Shown in pieces: positions 11,150-22,302 of a stretch of 64,000 nucleotides of DNA (the first letter of the stretch is position 1; the number at the start of each line of letters is the position of its first letter). A program made the translations under genes and the position numbers. A model generated the notes under the pieces. It was not told where the DNA came from, ran no database searches, and was given only the letters and a program-made list of their open reading frames with translations. Source of the stretch: Massospora cicadina. Its lineage: Eukaryota; Entomophthoromycota; Entomophthoromycetes; Entomophthorales; Entomophthoraceae. The stretch is taken from contig JAKSZP010007891.1 in NCBI GenBank assembly GCA_022478985.1, forward strand, positions 310,001 through 374,000. The letters run 5' to 3'.

Positions 11150-12110
11150 GGCCACATTTGGAATGTATTATCAAAAATGATATGGTAATCTATTTTTGCA
11201 ACAAGGTATGGGCTCCTTTTGGTCTGCATTCTCACAACATAAGGGATCGTCATAATCCTTCCACTATGTGACACCCTGGCGTATAAAGGAGAATCAACTT
11301 AAAACTCTATGAATGAATAGGACTCACTAAGGATATCCTGCTTTTATAGAACATATCTGACTTGTGCCCACTTTAAATATGACATAATAGGGTGAAATGG
11401 CCTCATCCACCCCTTGAAACAAGCAGAAAGCTCTTGGACTTCACTCTTAGTGGACTTCACCCTGAGTTTACTCACGCTAAAGGGTTTGAAGCCATTATTG
11501 ATATGGCTGACATATTCATAAATTAAGCCTAATTTTATCACCCTGATTAACATCAACTTCAGCTGAGCACACAAAACAGCTCTTTATCAACCATGTTTTC
11601 TTCATGTTTGGGTTCTCAGAAAGAGAATGTTAGTGAAGAGAAAATTAAACCCCAACATTCTGGTATGCATTATGTAAGATCTTGAAGATCAAACTTTGTA
11701 GGTTTCATCATACCACCCTCAATATGATGGCCTGACCAAAAGGACTAACTTGCCATAGAACGGTATCTTCAAGCTATGCCACCACTTCCAAAGATACTTT
11801 GGCCTTTGGCCTTCACCTGGCTCATTTCCTTACAACAATTTGCTACACACACATGAAGGTGTGCCCCAAGTTTAAAAATCTGTATTATATTTACTATTTT
11901 CAATTCAGCCATGGATTCAATGGGATTTCCCAGCAGCTGAAGATTTCACTGAACACTTAAATGAAATTATCAACAAGTTTAGAAGCAAATGACAAAATTT
12001 GACAAATAGATCAAAATATAATGCTGATAAGAAGTGGCGCTTGGCCCCAGCCTATCAAGTGGAAGAGTTGGCTATGATAACACCAAGACTTTGCACCTTA
12101 AGGTACCATG
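11150..12110 (+). pseudogene. Chromovirus G: integrase
   Basis: Plus-strand integrase spread over three frames. The HHCC zinc-finger start reads DRHNPSTM-stop-HPGV near 11,243-11,280, then a YLTC fragment at about 11,348. The catalytic core shows KGFEAIIDMADIF (about 11,482-11,520; 'KGFDAILVVVDRF' family pattern), FINHVFFMFGF, then SSYHPQYDGLTKRTN (11,705-11,750; 'AYHPQTDGQTERVN'). The C-terminal lead is DKKWRLAPAYQV near 12,028-12,063. The long minus-strand open frames over this stretch are shadows of it. Confidence 0.85.
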
Positions 12111-12480
12111 TCATATGTTAGCTAATAATAATGAAAAACCTTTCCCTTTTTATAAAGATTTGAACAATGGATCTTTTATATCGAATTTACTAAACAGTGC
12201 ATAAAATACAATTTCATGCTTTTTCTTTATCATCTTTTAAGGGAAACCCATCAGAATCAGAACCTAATTATAGTGGAGGATAATCATAAGTTTAAAGTTG
12301 AGAAATTTTCGTTCTTGGGGAACTAAATATAGCATACAATATTTGGTGTCCTGGAGAGGTTACCCAGCCTTCATAATAGCTGGGTGCCCACTAGGAATAA
12401 TGATAACTATCAGGAGTTAGTTACAAAATTCCATAAGACATACTTAAAATCATCAGCACTACCCACAATAGAGTTTTCTA
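12111..12480 (+). pseudogene. Chromovirus G: integrase tail and chromodomain
   Basis: After a stretch resembling the HPVFHVSLLK link (here HKIQFHAFSLSSFKGNPSE), two frames give a chromodomain: an acidic start EDNHKFKVEKF near 12,279-12,311, then YLVSWRGYP (about 12,340-12,366), then NSWVP and NYQELVTKFHKTY (to about 12,450). Aromatic cage positions Y and W are recognisable. Chromodomains of chromoviruses guide integration to marked chromatin. One frameshift divides the domain. Confidence 0.75.
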
Positions 12481-13604
12481 CCATAACGTCAACTAAGCTC
12501 TCAGTTCCACACAAGAACTATACCTTGGTAAAACTCCTGTAGAGGCAGTGAGCTTAGTCCTTTTAGGGAATAATGTAATCTAAGTTTACTAGCTTCAGAC
12601 ATAAAGCTAACAGAACCTTCAAACCCTTTAGAACCAAAAGAATACAAATCAAAGGGCAGCTATTGACCCAGCTTGAGATCTGAGGGCATACTGTAGATGA
12701 ACGGTGATTATATACTTTTTTCTGTTTAATTTACCACCTCACACCCAAATTCCAACCTTAAAACCTTTGTTATTATCTATCAGCAAATTTTAAGATGTAG
12801 AAATTAGAAAATTTCAATTTTTAAAATTTGAGATATATATAGGTACTGGTGCCAACAGTTACTTTCCCTTAAACAAAGGACTCACCAGAAAGACTACTAT
12901 TTCAAACACCTTAATAACCAGGGATTTCCTGAGTGATAAAAGCATACATATTATCAAAAATTTTGCTCAAGTAAAAAATTAACAACAGTAATCTATGAAG
13001 TTGACAAGTATTATTGGCATCAAAAAAGGAAATGATATTGAAAAAGATCTTAAAATTACAAAAATAAAGTAGATCAAAACTCAATTGTTGAATGCAATAT
13101 CAAAACACCCTACTTAGCCCCATTAAACTAATTCAAGATTATTATTGTTTCTATTTTGGATTTTGTAACTCGTCTATAATTCCTCCCCCTTGTCCAAATC
13201 TATAACCCAACACCTGATAATTGTTTTTGTTGTTTGTATTTTTCCCTAAACTATATCAGAACTTTATATTAAAAAACCACAGCGCTTAATATTCTTATAT
13301 AAAAAATGTGATTATTATTATAATAAATGTTTAAGAATACTCAAGGTTATTACTGGTTAACTCCAATTAATGAGAACTTTTAGGTGACACTTCCATCTAG
13401 ATTATTAAAGATAGAAAAAACATTACAGGGAACTCCTTTGTCACACACTTGCCTGGGTTAAAATATAAAACCTTTTGAATTTCACATGTCCCACTGACAT
13501 AAATTGGCGCTAAAATGTAGTATATTTGACATTATAGGAGATTAGCACCCACATTAACACGTTAGTTTTCTCGTAGTACATTTCCTAACAATGCCTACAC
13601 TGAC
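12481..13604. other. Unassigned, probable decayed 3' end or LTR of chromovirus G
   Basis: This sequence follows the chromodomain, where a 3' LTR is expected. I could not find a second copy of it in the window, nor a TG...CA frame with duplications, so the LTR is only inferred from position. Confidence 0.25.
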
Positions 13605-13745
13605 TAAGCTTATCAAGGTGGACAATTCTATATTTCAAAGTAGTGTTCATCCTGTATTCCTGGGTATTTCACCACTCAAACTAGTATCTTATATCTTTGA
13701 AGGATCACCCCTTATACAAGTACAGCTCGTTGAGCACTAAAGACT
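13605..13745 (+). pseudogene. Integrase C-terminal fragment of a second chromovirus
   Basis: A short plus-strand open stretch reads KVDNSIFQSSVHPVFLGIS followed by PLKL, the link between integrase and chromodomain in chromoviruses (family pattern 'IHPVFHVSLLKP'). Since G already has its own such link at about 12,200, this must come from a different copy. No chromodomain was recognised after it. Confidence 0.55.
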
Positions 13746-15899
13746 GCACCAATTGCAAAGAGCTCATCAAAGAGTTTTAACAAGTCAACCTAGTTGTTTT
13801 CGCCTCCCAAGTGTTCAGCTGCCATTTTAAGTACTAAACTTAACAATAATTACAAAAAATAACGCCTTGTCTAAAATACCTGATGGTGGTATGTACCCAG
13901 TCCTGTAATAAAAAGTAAACTTAATCTTGATGGATATTTTTCACCCTGTACAGAGCCCTTCATCCCTTTAGGTCAAATCAAAGGACTAAGCCCCATACCC
14001 ACCCCTAGGTGCAGAAGATGACTAGCGCATGTAGTGGACGTGCGCTGGGTCATGGCATTTCCCAACATGTATCATTTTCCATATCAATGCTTCCAACCCT
14101 TCATTCTTATAGATAAGAACAAATAGATATGCTAAGAGATCACCCAAACTGTCATGCCTTCTTTCACTCTCCTCTTTAGCAAAAATCAGGCTTCCTCATT
14201 CCTTTAGCGCGCTAAAGTAAAGAGAAGTTTTTAATTTAGCTCAATATTGGGTATTACAAACTATCTGAACCCAAAATAACATTATATATCGCTAAGATGC
14301 ATGAATTTGATTTCTAGCAAACTGTTTGCTTTAAGAGTACACATTAGGATCTATCATTAATAAAATGGAATTTTGACATATATACAAGGATCTCTTTTAT
14401 CGCATCAGCGTTTTAATTTGCTTGGAAGCGCCACCCACCAATTTGATGGATCATATAGCATTAATTCCTTATCCAAAAAGCCCCTAAATACCTTAGTAGC
14501 TTAAATGTAACCAGCCATTGAGCGTCCAACTATTTGTTTGTTCTGGCACGCGCTGTCCCCATATCCATCTCTTTCAGTATATAAAATGGCTTCCCTCAGT
14601 AGAATTAGTTACCAATTCTTTCTTTAGTATATTACTATAATACTTTTCAAAAAATATTTTCAAGTTATTTTCCATGGATACCTTCACACTTTTAATATAC
14701 TTCTAGTCCAGAAAGTCTCAAGGATGATGAATGCCATCCTGAAAACAAGCTGTACATAATTATTTTGTGCAGGATATATTCGTTTGATCCATCATTACAC
14801 TGGGGTGATCTCAATGCCAAATTAAATTTTTTGTACCAAAAATTACACTCGCTTTATTTTATGTCCATGTTAATTATAAGTTCCATAACTCAACAGAAAG
14901 AAATGGGGATATTCATCTACTCTGCCCCTAGCACACCTAGATCTTACACTTTCAGGCCGCATGGTTGCCCTATTACAAAACTTTAGTTTTATGGTGGGGC
15001 AATTGTACTCTTTTACATCATTACATGATCCATTACAACCACCATTTTCATACTTAAACATCATTTGGAAGGCTATAACTGAGGCTTTCTGGGCAAACCA
15101 CTGGAATTACTTGCTCTGATTGTAAGGTCAGTCTTCTCACACTTGGCCGCATCCCTGACAAGAGTAACCAAGATACCTCAAGCTTCAAACTCAATTGGAC
15201 TAATAAGACATCATTGAAATTGTAGTTCTCCTTATCTTAGGCAATAAAATTTTTTAAGCAATTTCGTTAATAAAAAAATTGACATGAGTTTAACAACATT
15301 TCATTTTAATACATGCTTACACTCACAAAGTAATTATGCTGTGCCAATATCATAAACCTAGCCATCTCTCTAGCAATGCCAAAACCCTTGTTATTAACAA
15401 AAAAATACACTGACAGAAGGTGTCTGAAAAAATTTGGCAAACAATAATATTCCACTTCTTCTAACCATCATTTAAATGATGCCTCACTAGAAATATCTAT
15501 AGAAGCCATATTATATATATGGCTTCCAGAGCCCTATATGGGTATTTGGCTTCAGAAAATAAATATGTTATTTTAGTTAAAAGCGCGTATGACTATGGAA
15601 TGATGAATAATCCCTAACAAACATTATGTGAATCATGTTGTATGATGTTAATCTTTTTTTATTAATCCAAGTATTTTAAGTCTATCTGCTCCATCTATTG
15701 GCTATTTTATTAAGTTAATACATGGCAATAATTTGTAAGTGCATATAGGTAAAAATCTATACAAAATCATATTCCTCATAGGTTTTCACACTATGTTCCA
15801 TATCTCCTTTAAAATCCCTCCTGGATGGCTTTGATCACTTTATCAATTGAATTTAAAATTGATAAAAAAGTTTTTTAAGTTCAACCGCCTTCACCTGCG
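13746..15899. other. Unassigned AT-rich stretch with a TATA-like site and one strong hairpin
   Basis: TATATAAAA lies at 14,578-14,586, followed by a pyrimidine-rich run as in an LTR U3-R border, but I found no partner LTR. A 10-bp perfect inverted repeat with a 5-base loop is at 15,502-15,526 (GAAGCCATAT / ATATGGCTTC). No coding region is supported. Confidence 0.3.
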
Positions 15900-17215
15900 C
15901 CAAACCTTGCTTTGCTGACTAGATAGACGCCTGCTGCCCCCTTGTGGGGTGGCGGTGCACTCCCTCCTGGCGTTTATTGGCCGCCACCAAAAGCCCCCAG
16001 GTTAGCCCAATTAGCCCCAAAATTATACTTGTTGCTACGTCCCTACATGAGACCTAGCATGGCACCTCACACGCACCCAGGCGGTGCTCATAAGTCCCTA
16101 GTTCTCCCTTGGTCCAACCAGCATTTTGGCCTTTGGGTTAAGTATTGGAACCTCTTTCCCTACACAAGCGCGGCCATCAGCAAATAGCAAAAATGGTGTA
16201 CAGACCCACCAGTTTTATTGATTTCTGTCCCTTTAAGAGATACTTTGATCTTGGCTTCTCATGTGAAGTCCGCGCTATGGCAGCAGCTTTGCTGCCTTTA
16301 ATTTATAAAAAGACACCAATACCAACCATATGAACTCACTTACCAGATGATGTCACACTGGTTGTCCAGTTCGCCAGCTTGCCTTCCCACCTCTCCCCAA
16401 ATGCCTCCGCCATGAGCTCACGGAGGGATTGGATGTCTATGGTGCCAACTATATGCTGCTTTTTTTGGTGCAAAATGGCGCCAATCGTCTCACACTTGGC
16501 TTTATGCATTTGCAATGATATTCCCCTTCTATTGTGACACCCGCCTCAAAATACCCCCACACCATGATCAGATCCACGCCTGATCATCCCTTCTGGGCAC
16601 ATTTTTAAAATGGCCACACCAGTTGCCCTGTGCACTTTACGCTCAATCATTCAAAGTGCAAGTGCCGTGCTTTTCGCCAAAGCATCCTCTGCTGATCCTC
16701 CAACTGGCATTACCCTTGCTTCTGATTCTACTAAATTTTTTGCTTGGGGATCTGTCCAACGTCCCCCACATAAGACCACTGTGGGCGCTGCTACCACTGC
16801 TCCGCCAGCCAATTTTTTGACTGCCCAACCCACTTATGAGCAGAAGACAGCTCATGTGCCAGTGAAATTGCAATGGTCCACTGTGAGCAGCCAATCAGAA
16901 GCTGTCACCCTACCAAATCCTATTGCTACCCCAGCGCTGGTTGTTTCCAATCCTTTTGAGGCTCTAAAATGGACTGATGACGCAAATCCCCCTACAAAAT
17001 TAATCCTGACTTTGAATGGTAAGAAATCTTTTACCCTACCCCAAATCTACTCCCTGCTGCTGTTTCCCTCCTCAAAGATGGTTTCCCAACTTACAAAACA
17101 ACTAATCAGAAAGCTTTCAAAGCAGATGCTGCCATACCAATTTCCTCCTAAGTCAAGCCCTCCACACGGTGATTGAGTCACTTTGCAAGGGCTTTCCTAA
17201 ACCTAACTTCCTTAT
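15900..17215 (+). pseudogene. Zinc-knuckle (ZK) gag-like ORF, copy 1
   Basis: First of three related plus-strand copies (others at 17,520 and 20,365). It opens with a tryptophan/glycine/proline-rich start near 15,940 (WGGGALPPGVYWPPP), continues with LWVKYWNLFPYTSAAIS (16,132-16,180; copies 2 and 3 have DKYGHLFPY and LWVKYRKLFPY), then FIDFCPFKRYFDLGFSCE. A knuckle is visible after a frameshift near 16,621-16,660 as CPVHFTLNHSKCKC, a C-x2-[H]-x4-H-x4-C pattern with the second ligand changed. The longest uninterrupted piece, 16,610-17,176, is 188 codons and probably reads partly out of frame. It resembles nucleic-acid-binding Gag/ORF1 of a retrotransposon; the exact family is unknown to me. 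No RT or endonuclease follows. Confidence 0.55.
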
Positions 17216-17519
17216 AGATTTCCAAAGTATGCCAAATTTGATACTGAAATATTAGCTTTTGCAGCTGGCTGCGCATGCATCAGTATGGAGAGATTTCTGC
17301 TCTACAACCTCAACAACCCCCAAACCTGCCAAACCATTAAATCCTTTACCTGTGTGCCTGACCAAATTACATTTTCTGAATTTCAACTCCTAATATGTTG
17401 AGGCAATGCACACCACTGGTCAAATTGGTGAGGAGAAATCCACCTTTTTCACCCTTTTTTCTTTCTGCTTGATCTCACTTTAAGTGAATTTTATAAGAAA
17501 AAGCATTTACTCTACCACC

Positions 17520-19346
17520 GCCGTCTGGCCACGCCCATTTCCCAAATAATGTCTGTGGATCCGCCGCCTGATGCTCCAATGTGGGGTAGCGGTGCTCCAC
17601 CACCTAGCATTTTATGACCTTCAGAGAATGCATTCACATGGGGTCAAATAGCCTGCCATCTTCTTCAGGCTGTTTTGTTCCCCCATGGGACTTACCACTC
17701 AACATGGCGCAAATCCTCCGTCAGCCCCCATTTTCTCGCCCTCCCTCATTCCAAAATTCAATTTTGCCTACTAGATAAATATGGGCATTTGTTCCCATAT
17801 ACCAACAAGGCAATTATTATAGTGGCCACCACTGCATATGTACCAGCTGGCTTTATCAATTTCAGCCAATTTAAGAGCTATTATGGCATAGGCTTCCAGA
17901 TAGAGGAGGACGCTGAAGCAGCGGCTTCAACTCCACTTATTTACAGAAACACTCCCATACCTAGTACCTGAACTCGTCTTCCTTCAAAACTTCATTTATG
18001 TGTTCTTTGCATCCCTCCCATCTCACCTCCCACCCCAGATATTATATTATCAATTGATGGTGGGCTTCTAGCTTATTGGACAAAGTCCAACCCTTTTTTC
18101 ACCATGCCTTCTGGTGCAGAGCGCATTGCTGCACCTTGTGCCACTGCCACCATAATCCCACACCACCCAGCCATAGCCCAACAAATCTCCCTATGCTTGT
18201 ATTGCAGTGGCGCCTAAGCATTCCTTTTGGGCTTGGGTGGATAATGGTCACCAAATTTGTCCCCTCTGTTTTGGACTTGATCATTCCAAAAAATCCTTCC
18301 CCCAAGCCACTTCCTCTGGTGTGGCTTCTGATCCATATTCAGCGGATTCCAGATGGGGCGTTTTGTTGCCCCCTCCCATTCAACATTCTCGTTCAATGGG
18401 ACAGAGTGGGAGTTTGGCCTCCACCAAATCATATGACCATTTTAACCCACTCAATTTCACCCATGCCAATCAGAGTCAGGCCTGGACCATAATTCACGCT
18501 AAAGCAGCCCATTTGACTCCTACCCATCCAAATTCTTCATCCACTATTCTTGTGAACCAAAAAATAGGGCTATTGGCCGAAAATGACGAATCAGGTAACA
18601 TTGTCACAAATGAGGAATCTATTGAACCTTTTGGCCATCTTGATTACGTTTAGGCAAAATTTCAATTCATATTTTGGAAAAAGCATCCCCCAAGCGATTC
18701 ACTTCAAAATCCAATGCCATCCCCTTCCAAAGTGACCATCAGATCACCTTAGCAGCAGTGGTCTCACTCCATTACCTAGACTTCCGCAAAGCAGTGACCC
18801 AATCAGTGGCTTAATTCATGAAGGGCTTAACATAATCAACTACCCCTCTGGTTTCCCTGAAGCAGCAGGGAGCGAAACTTCCAAATTTTATGATGATGCT
18901 GAAGACGCTATCATAAATGTTCTTAAACTAGTAGATTTTGACCCATCTACTAAAAGCAACTGAAAAACTATAATCACTTTTCCTAACTCCCCAAGGCCTG
19001 AATTAAAGCTGAACATCATGTTGCGGAATTAGTTGAAGCTGTCTTCCAAGCTGATTTTGAGGAAGGTAACCATTTTTTCACCCACATCCAATCCCACCAT
19101 GCTGATGCCTCAATTCTATGGCTCTCCACTTTTTCCATTACTACGACTTTGTGATTCTGTCATGAGCAACAAGACTGTGGAAGAGCTTCCCAACCCCCCT
19201 CACCCTATGCCATGATGGTTTGCGGTATCCTGCTCCCCACCTGGTTGGAGGTTTTGTTTTGGTTTTGTTCCGTTCATTTGTTTGTTCATTTTTTGCTCAT
19301 TGAGTATTGCTAATGTCCTTCCCTGGTTGATATATCAAATAATTTT
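17520..19346 (+). pseudogene. Zinc-knuckle (ZK) gag-like ORF, copy 2
   Basis: The start near 17,560 again reads PMWGSGAPPP. The frame at 17,675-17,971 carries DKYGHLFPYTNKAI and the conserved AGFINFSQFKSYYGIGFQ. The frame at 18,207-18,653 (148 codons) has FWAWVDNGHQICPLCFGLD followed by HSKKSF, a CCHC knuckle with the last Cys changed to Phe. A further block near 18,890-18,990 is acidic. After the coding part, a T/G-rich 3' segment (19,215-19,346) ending CTGGTTGATATATCAAATAA matches the end of copy 3. Likely an RNA-binding gag-like protein. Function beyond that is unknown. Confidence 0.6.
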
Positions 19347-19607
19347 TACACTTAAACCTCCACCTCTTTCTTCTCCTGCCACACGTTGCTAACGCGCCCA
19401 CCCCTTTTATCCACCTTTTTTCCGCACCTGAAGCTGTTGCACCAGATAAAATTCCCGCCCCCTCTTCCCCTTTTAGAATGGATGTTTAGTCTAATGCTGC
19501 GATCCATTCTAGAAAATTTTTCATCTATCCATACAATTGTTTAGCACCCCTTAAATAAAGATGCATGGAGGACCCCCGTTGGGTTGGGTACCAATACTAA
19601 AAAAATA
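19347..19607 (+). mobile_element. 3' tail of ZK copy 2, probable source of the ultra-short inserts
   Basis: Continues past the end shared with copy 3. It contains a perfect 10-bp stem (TAGAATGGAT at 19,474-19,483 with ATCCATTCTA at 19,502-19,511), then GATGCATGGAGGACCCCCGT and TTGGGTTGGGTACC, and ends in an A tract at about 19,601-19,607. The last ~45 bp align with the 51-bp insert at 39,925-39,975 and with the reverse complement of about 45,895-45,950. No flanking duplication was found for this copy, so its 5' boundary is unknown. Confidence 0.65.
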
Positions 19608-20346
19608 ATTCCTCTTGAGTTGACCACCATTAAAGTATTTTTTCCATTGTACACATAATCAATTATATACTCAAAATTATAAATTACTGTTCAGAGGCTA
19701 TGAAAATGTAATTAGCATTCCCTAAACATAAATTAAATAAAAGCCATATATCCACCAAACTAAGTAGCTTTCATAAAGTTTCTTCTGGTGTTTACATTAC
19801 AGTACCAGAGTCAAAATATTATACACCAAGGAGTTGCAACTATACAATGTTCCAAAGATGTGACATTTTTGATATAAAAGTCTGACAAAGAACAAGATTG
19901 AGGTTTCAGTAAATGACTCACCTGTGCAGTACCGTGCTTAAGACCCATGTATTACATGTGTTGCTAACTACTGGGTGTAGGGAACAATTTTAATCAACTA
20001 GAGCTTATACATGAATAACATAATAGGAAGATATGACATTGGATTTTATTTTTATTGTGTTTACATCAATTGTTTAAGTCCTAATCAGTTAGCTTGAGAG
20101 GAATTTCAATAATAACTCCTTAGTTTTAAGGGTTCAACTATTCCCTCACTGCCTAACTACTATAGACACAGGTCAGATATTGCTTCATGGATTCATAGTT
20201 ATTCATTAACAAAATAATAGACAATTTTACCTCTCTATTTTACTAAGAACAGCATAAAAATTTACTTCAACAATATGAGACCTTTCAAGTTATATAAGAT
20301 CTGGTTATTAAATCACTCTCAATCACTTGAGCAGCTTAGACAGTAC
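19608..20346. other. Unassigned AT-rich sequence between ZK copies
   Basis: No open frame, repeat partner or RNA-like fold was recognised. Its right end is the target site of ZK copy 3. Confidence 0.4.
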
Positions 20347-22302
20347 ATTACATGATAGCTTCAAACTTTTTTCTTCTCAGAGTACCTTTCAAGCAAATAT
20401 TTAATTAAGTAAAAAAGTAAAGTAAGTCTTCTAGCCTATGACTACCTTCCCCATTCACTTCCTGATGACCTCAGATTCTCTGCAGCTGCTCCTATGTGGG
20501 GCAGCGGCAAAACCCCACACAGCGTTTTCCATTTGGTGAGAAAACGTGCTCAGACTGGTTCATCCAGCCCCACCAAATCATTGGGTCAGTTCATTCCACC
20601 CAAGGATCTTTCCATCCACCTTGCACGTGCCCAGGCAATTCCTCTCAGCCCACTTGTTCTCCAATGCTCCCAGCTGCATTTCAGCCTTTGGGTCAAATAT
20701 AGGAAACTGTTCCCATATGCTGTGAAAGAAATTATTGACCTGGTCTAGGCAGTGATGCTGCCAGCCGGGTTTATAGATTTACACCCCTATGAAGGGCATT
20801 TTGATCTAGGTTTAACTTGTGAAGCTAATGCGCCACTGTTGCCACCTATCCTCTGTGTTTCCAAGGCACCTCTATACTAACAACGCGCACACAGCTCCCC
20901 ATGGACAACATTATGGTGGTTTAATTCGCAGGGTTTCCCACATACCTTCCCCTCATGTACTCCATCAGGAGTTGATGTTAGGTTTGGCCGCATATGGCTC
21001 CAAACCCATCTTAGTTTGTTGTCCCCAATGGGGCCACTCGCCTCACTGGGCCTTGGGCATTCGCCACAATTAGCCCAAATATAAACAAAATTTCTTTGTC
21101 AATACCCCCATGCCATCAATCCCTCTGCCCCCAACCACCCATTCTGGGCCTGCATCAAGGGTGGGTGGACCATCTGCCCATCCTGCTTTGAGTTAGATAA
21201 CTCAAAGCATAAATTTCCTTCTCTCAATGCCTCTTCCAGACCTGCGTTGTCTCCATCTGGCCCCCAATTGACCATACACCCTACTTCCTTTCCAGTATGA
21301 GGTACAATCTTTCCCCCATCCCCAAAGCCTTCTGCCACTGCAGTACCTGCAACTGACAATCAGCCTCCTCCTCATCCCAGTGCCACCTGCGCTTCAACCA
21401 ATCAGGAGACAGCTTGGACAACATTTTGATCCCACTCTATTCTTTAATCAACAGACAAAGCCATCAATTCACCAACATTAATTTTCTGTATAACTTGAAC
21501 CCATGTTCCTCATTGGTTGAAACTGATGAGGTGGTAAATTTTATTGAAGAAACGGATGTCCACATCAAAGAATCTATCCAAGTACAGCATTACGTTCAGT
21601 TCCCTCAGCATTTTTATGGCCTCATCTGGACGCCCATGTGTTCTGCACTATCCACCAGCTCGCCAAAGCAGCAGTTGATCACCCAGATAATACTGACATC
21701 CGCATTATTGCTGCCACATCAGTGGTAATACTACCCAAGGGTATCCTTCCTCCCATATTTGTCCTGACCCTGTCCCACAGGGCAAACATGACATCCTTAG
21801 CCTCTACAAATAAACTACTGCCACCTCCAGGAAAGTGGCTGTCACTTCACAGGACAAGCCAAAAGTCACCCGTGCCACTGCTGCTTTGTTATAACAGCTT
21901 CCTTCCATCCGCCTTCATGTGGAACAATGCTTATCCCAGTAGCAAAGTGCAATTTTTGATGCAGGTATTTACCTGGCCATCTGATCATCAGCAATCTCAA
22001 CCCACATTTCACTGATCACCCCAAACCATTGCTCTCCGCCTTAACCTGCACTCTTTCCTATGAGGAGGACTCCAATGCTGAGGATGAGCCCCCCAATCCC
22101 CCTTCCCCTTCTGATATGGCGGGATAAGCAGCTCGCCGGTGTTCCACCTGGTCAGTTGTTTTATCAAATTATTATGTGTCTTACCACTCGTTTAGGGCGT
22201 TTGGTTTGTGTTTTCAGTTCACTTGTTTGGTGTTTCTGTTTTGGTAATGTCTGTACCCTGGTCAGCTTACCTTGAATAATTTAAATTACATGATAGCTTC
22301 AA
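20347..22302 (+). mobile_element. ZK element copy 3 with perfect 18-bp target-site duplication
   Basis: ATTACATGATAGCTTCAA occurs at 20,347-20,364 and 22,285-22,302, bounding a 1,920-bp insert. The insert holds the third ZK ORF: PMWGSGKTPHSVF near 20,488, LWVKYRKLFPYAVKEII, AGFIDLHPYEGHFDLG, then CPSCFELDNSKHKF at about 21,152-21,200 (a knuckle with two ligands changed) and an acidic block near 21,510-21,600. It ends at the T/G-rich segment that corresponds to 19,215-19,346 of copy 2, without the 260-bp tail found there. The long TSD indicates target-primed insertion. No RT or endonuclease domain is inside, so this copy is non-autonomous. Confidence 0.8.

Noticed and set aside
10927..11574. 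Two minus-strand open frames of 115 and 76 codons as a possible gene
   Set aside because: The plus strand over the same bases carries the HHCC and core motifs of chromovirus G integrase, so the minus frames are shadows.
14578..14586. A host promoter
   Set aside because: The TATA-like run is followed by no open frame, and LTR-like context is equally likely.
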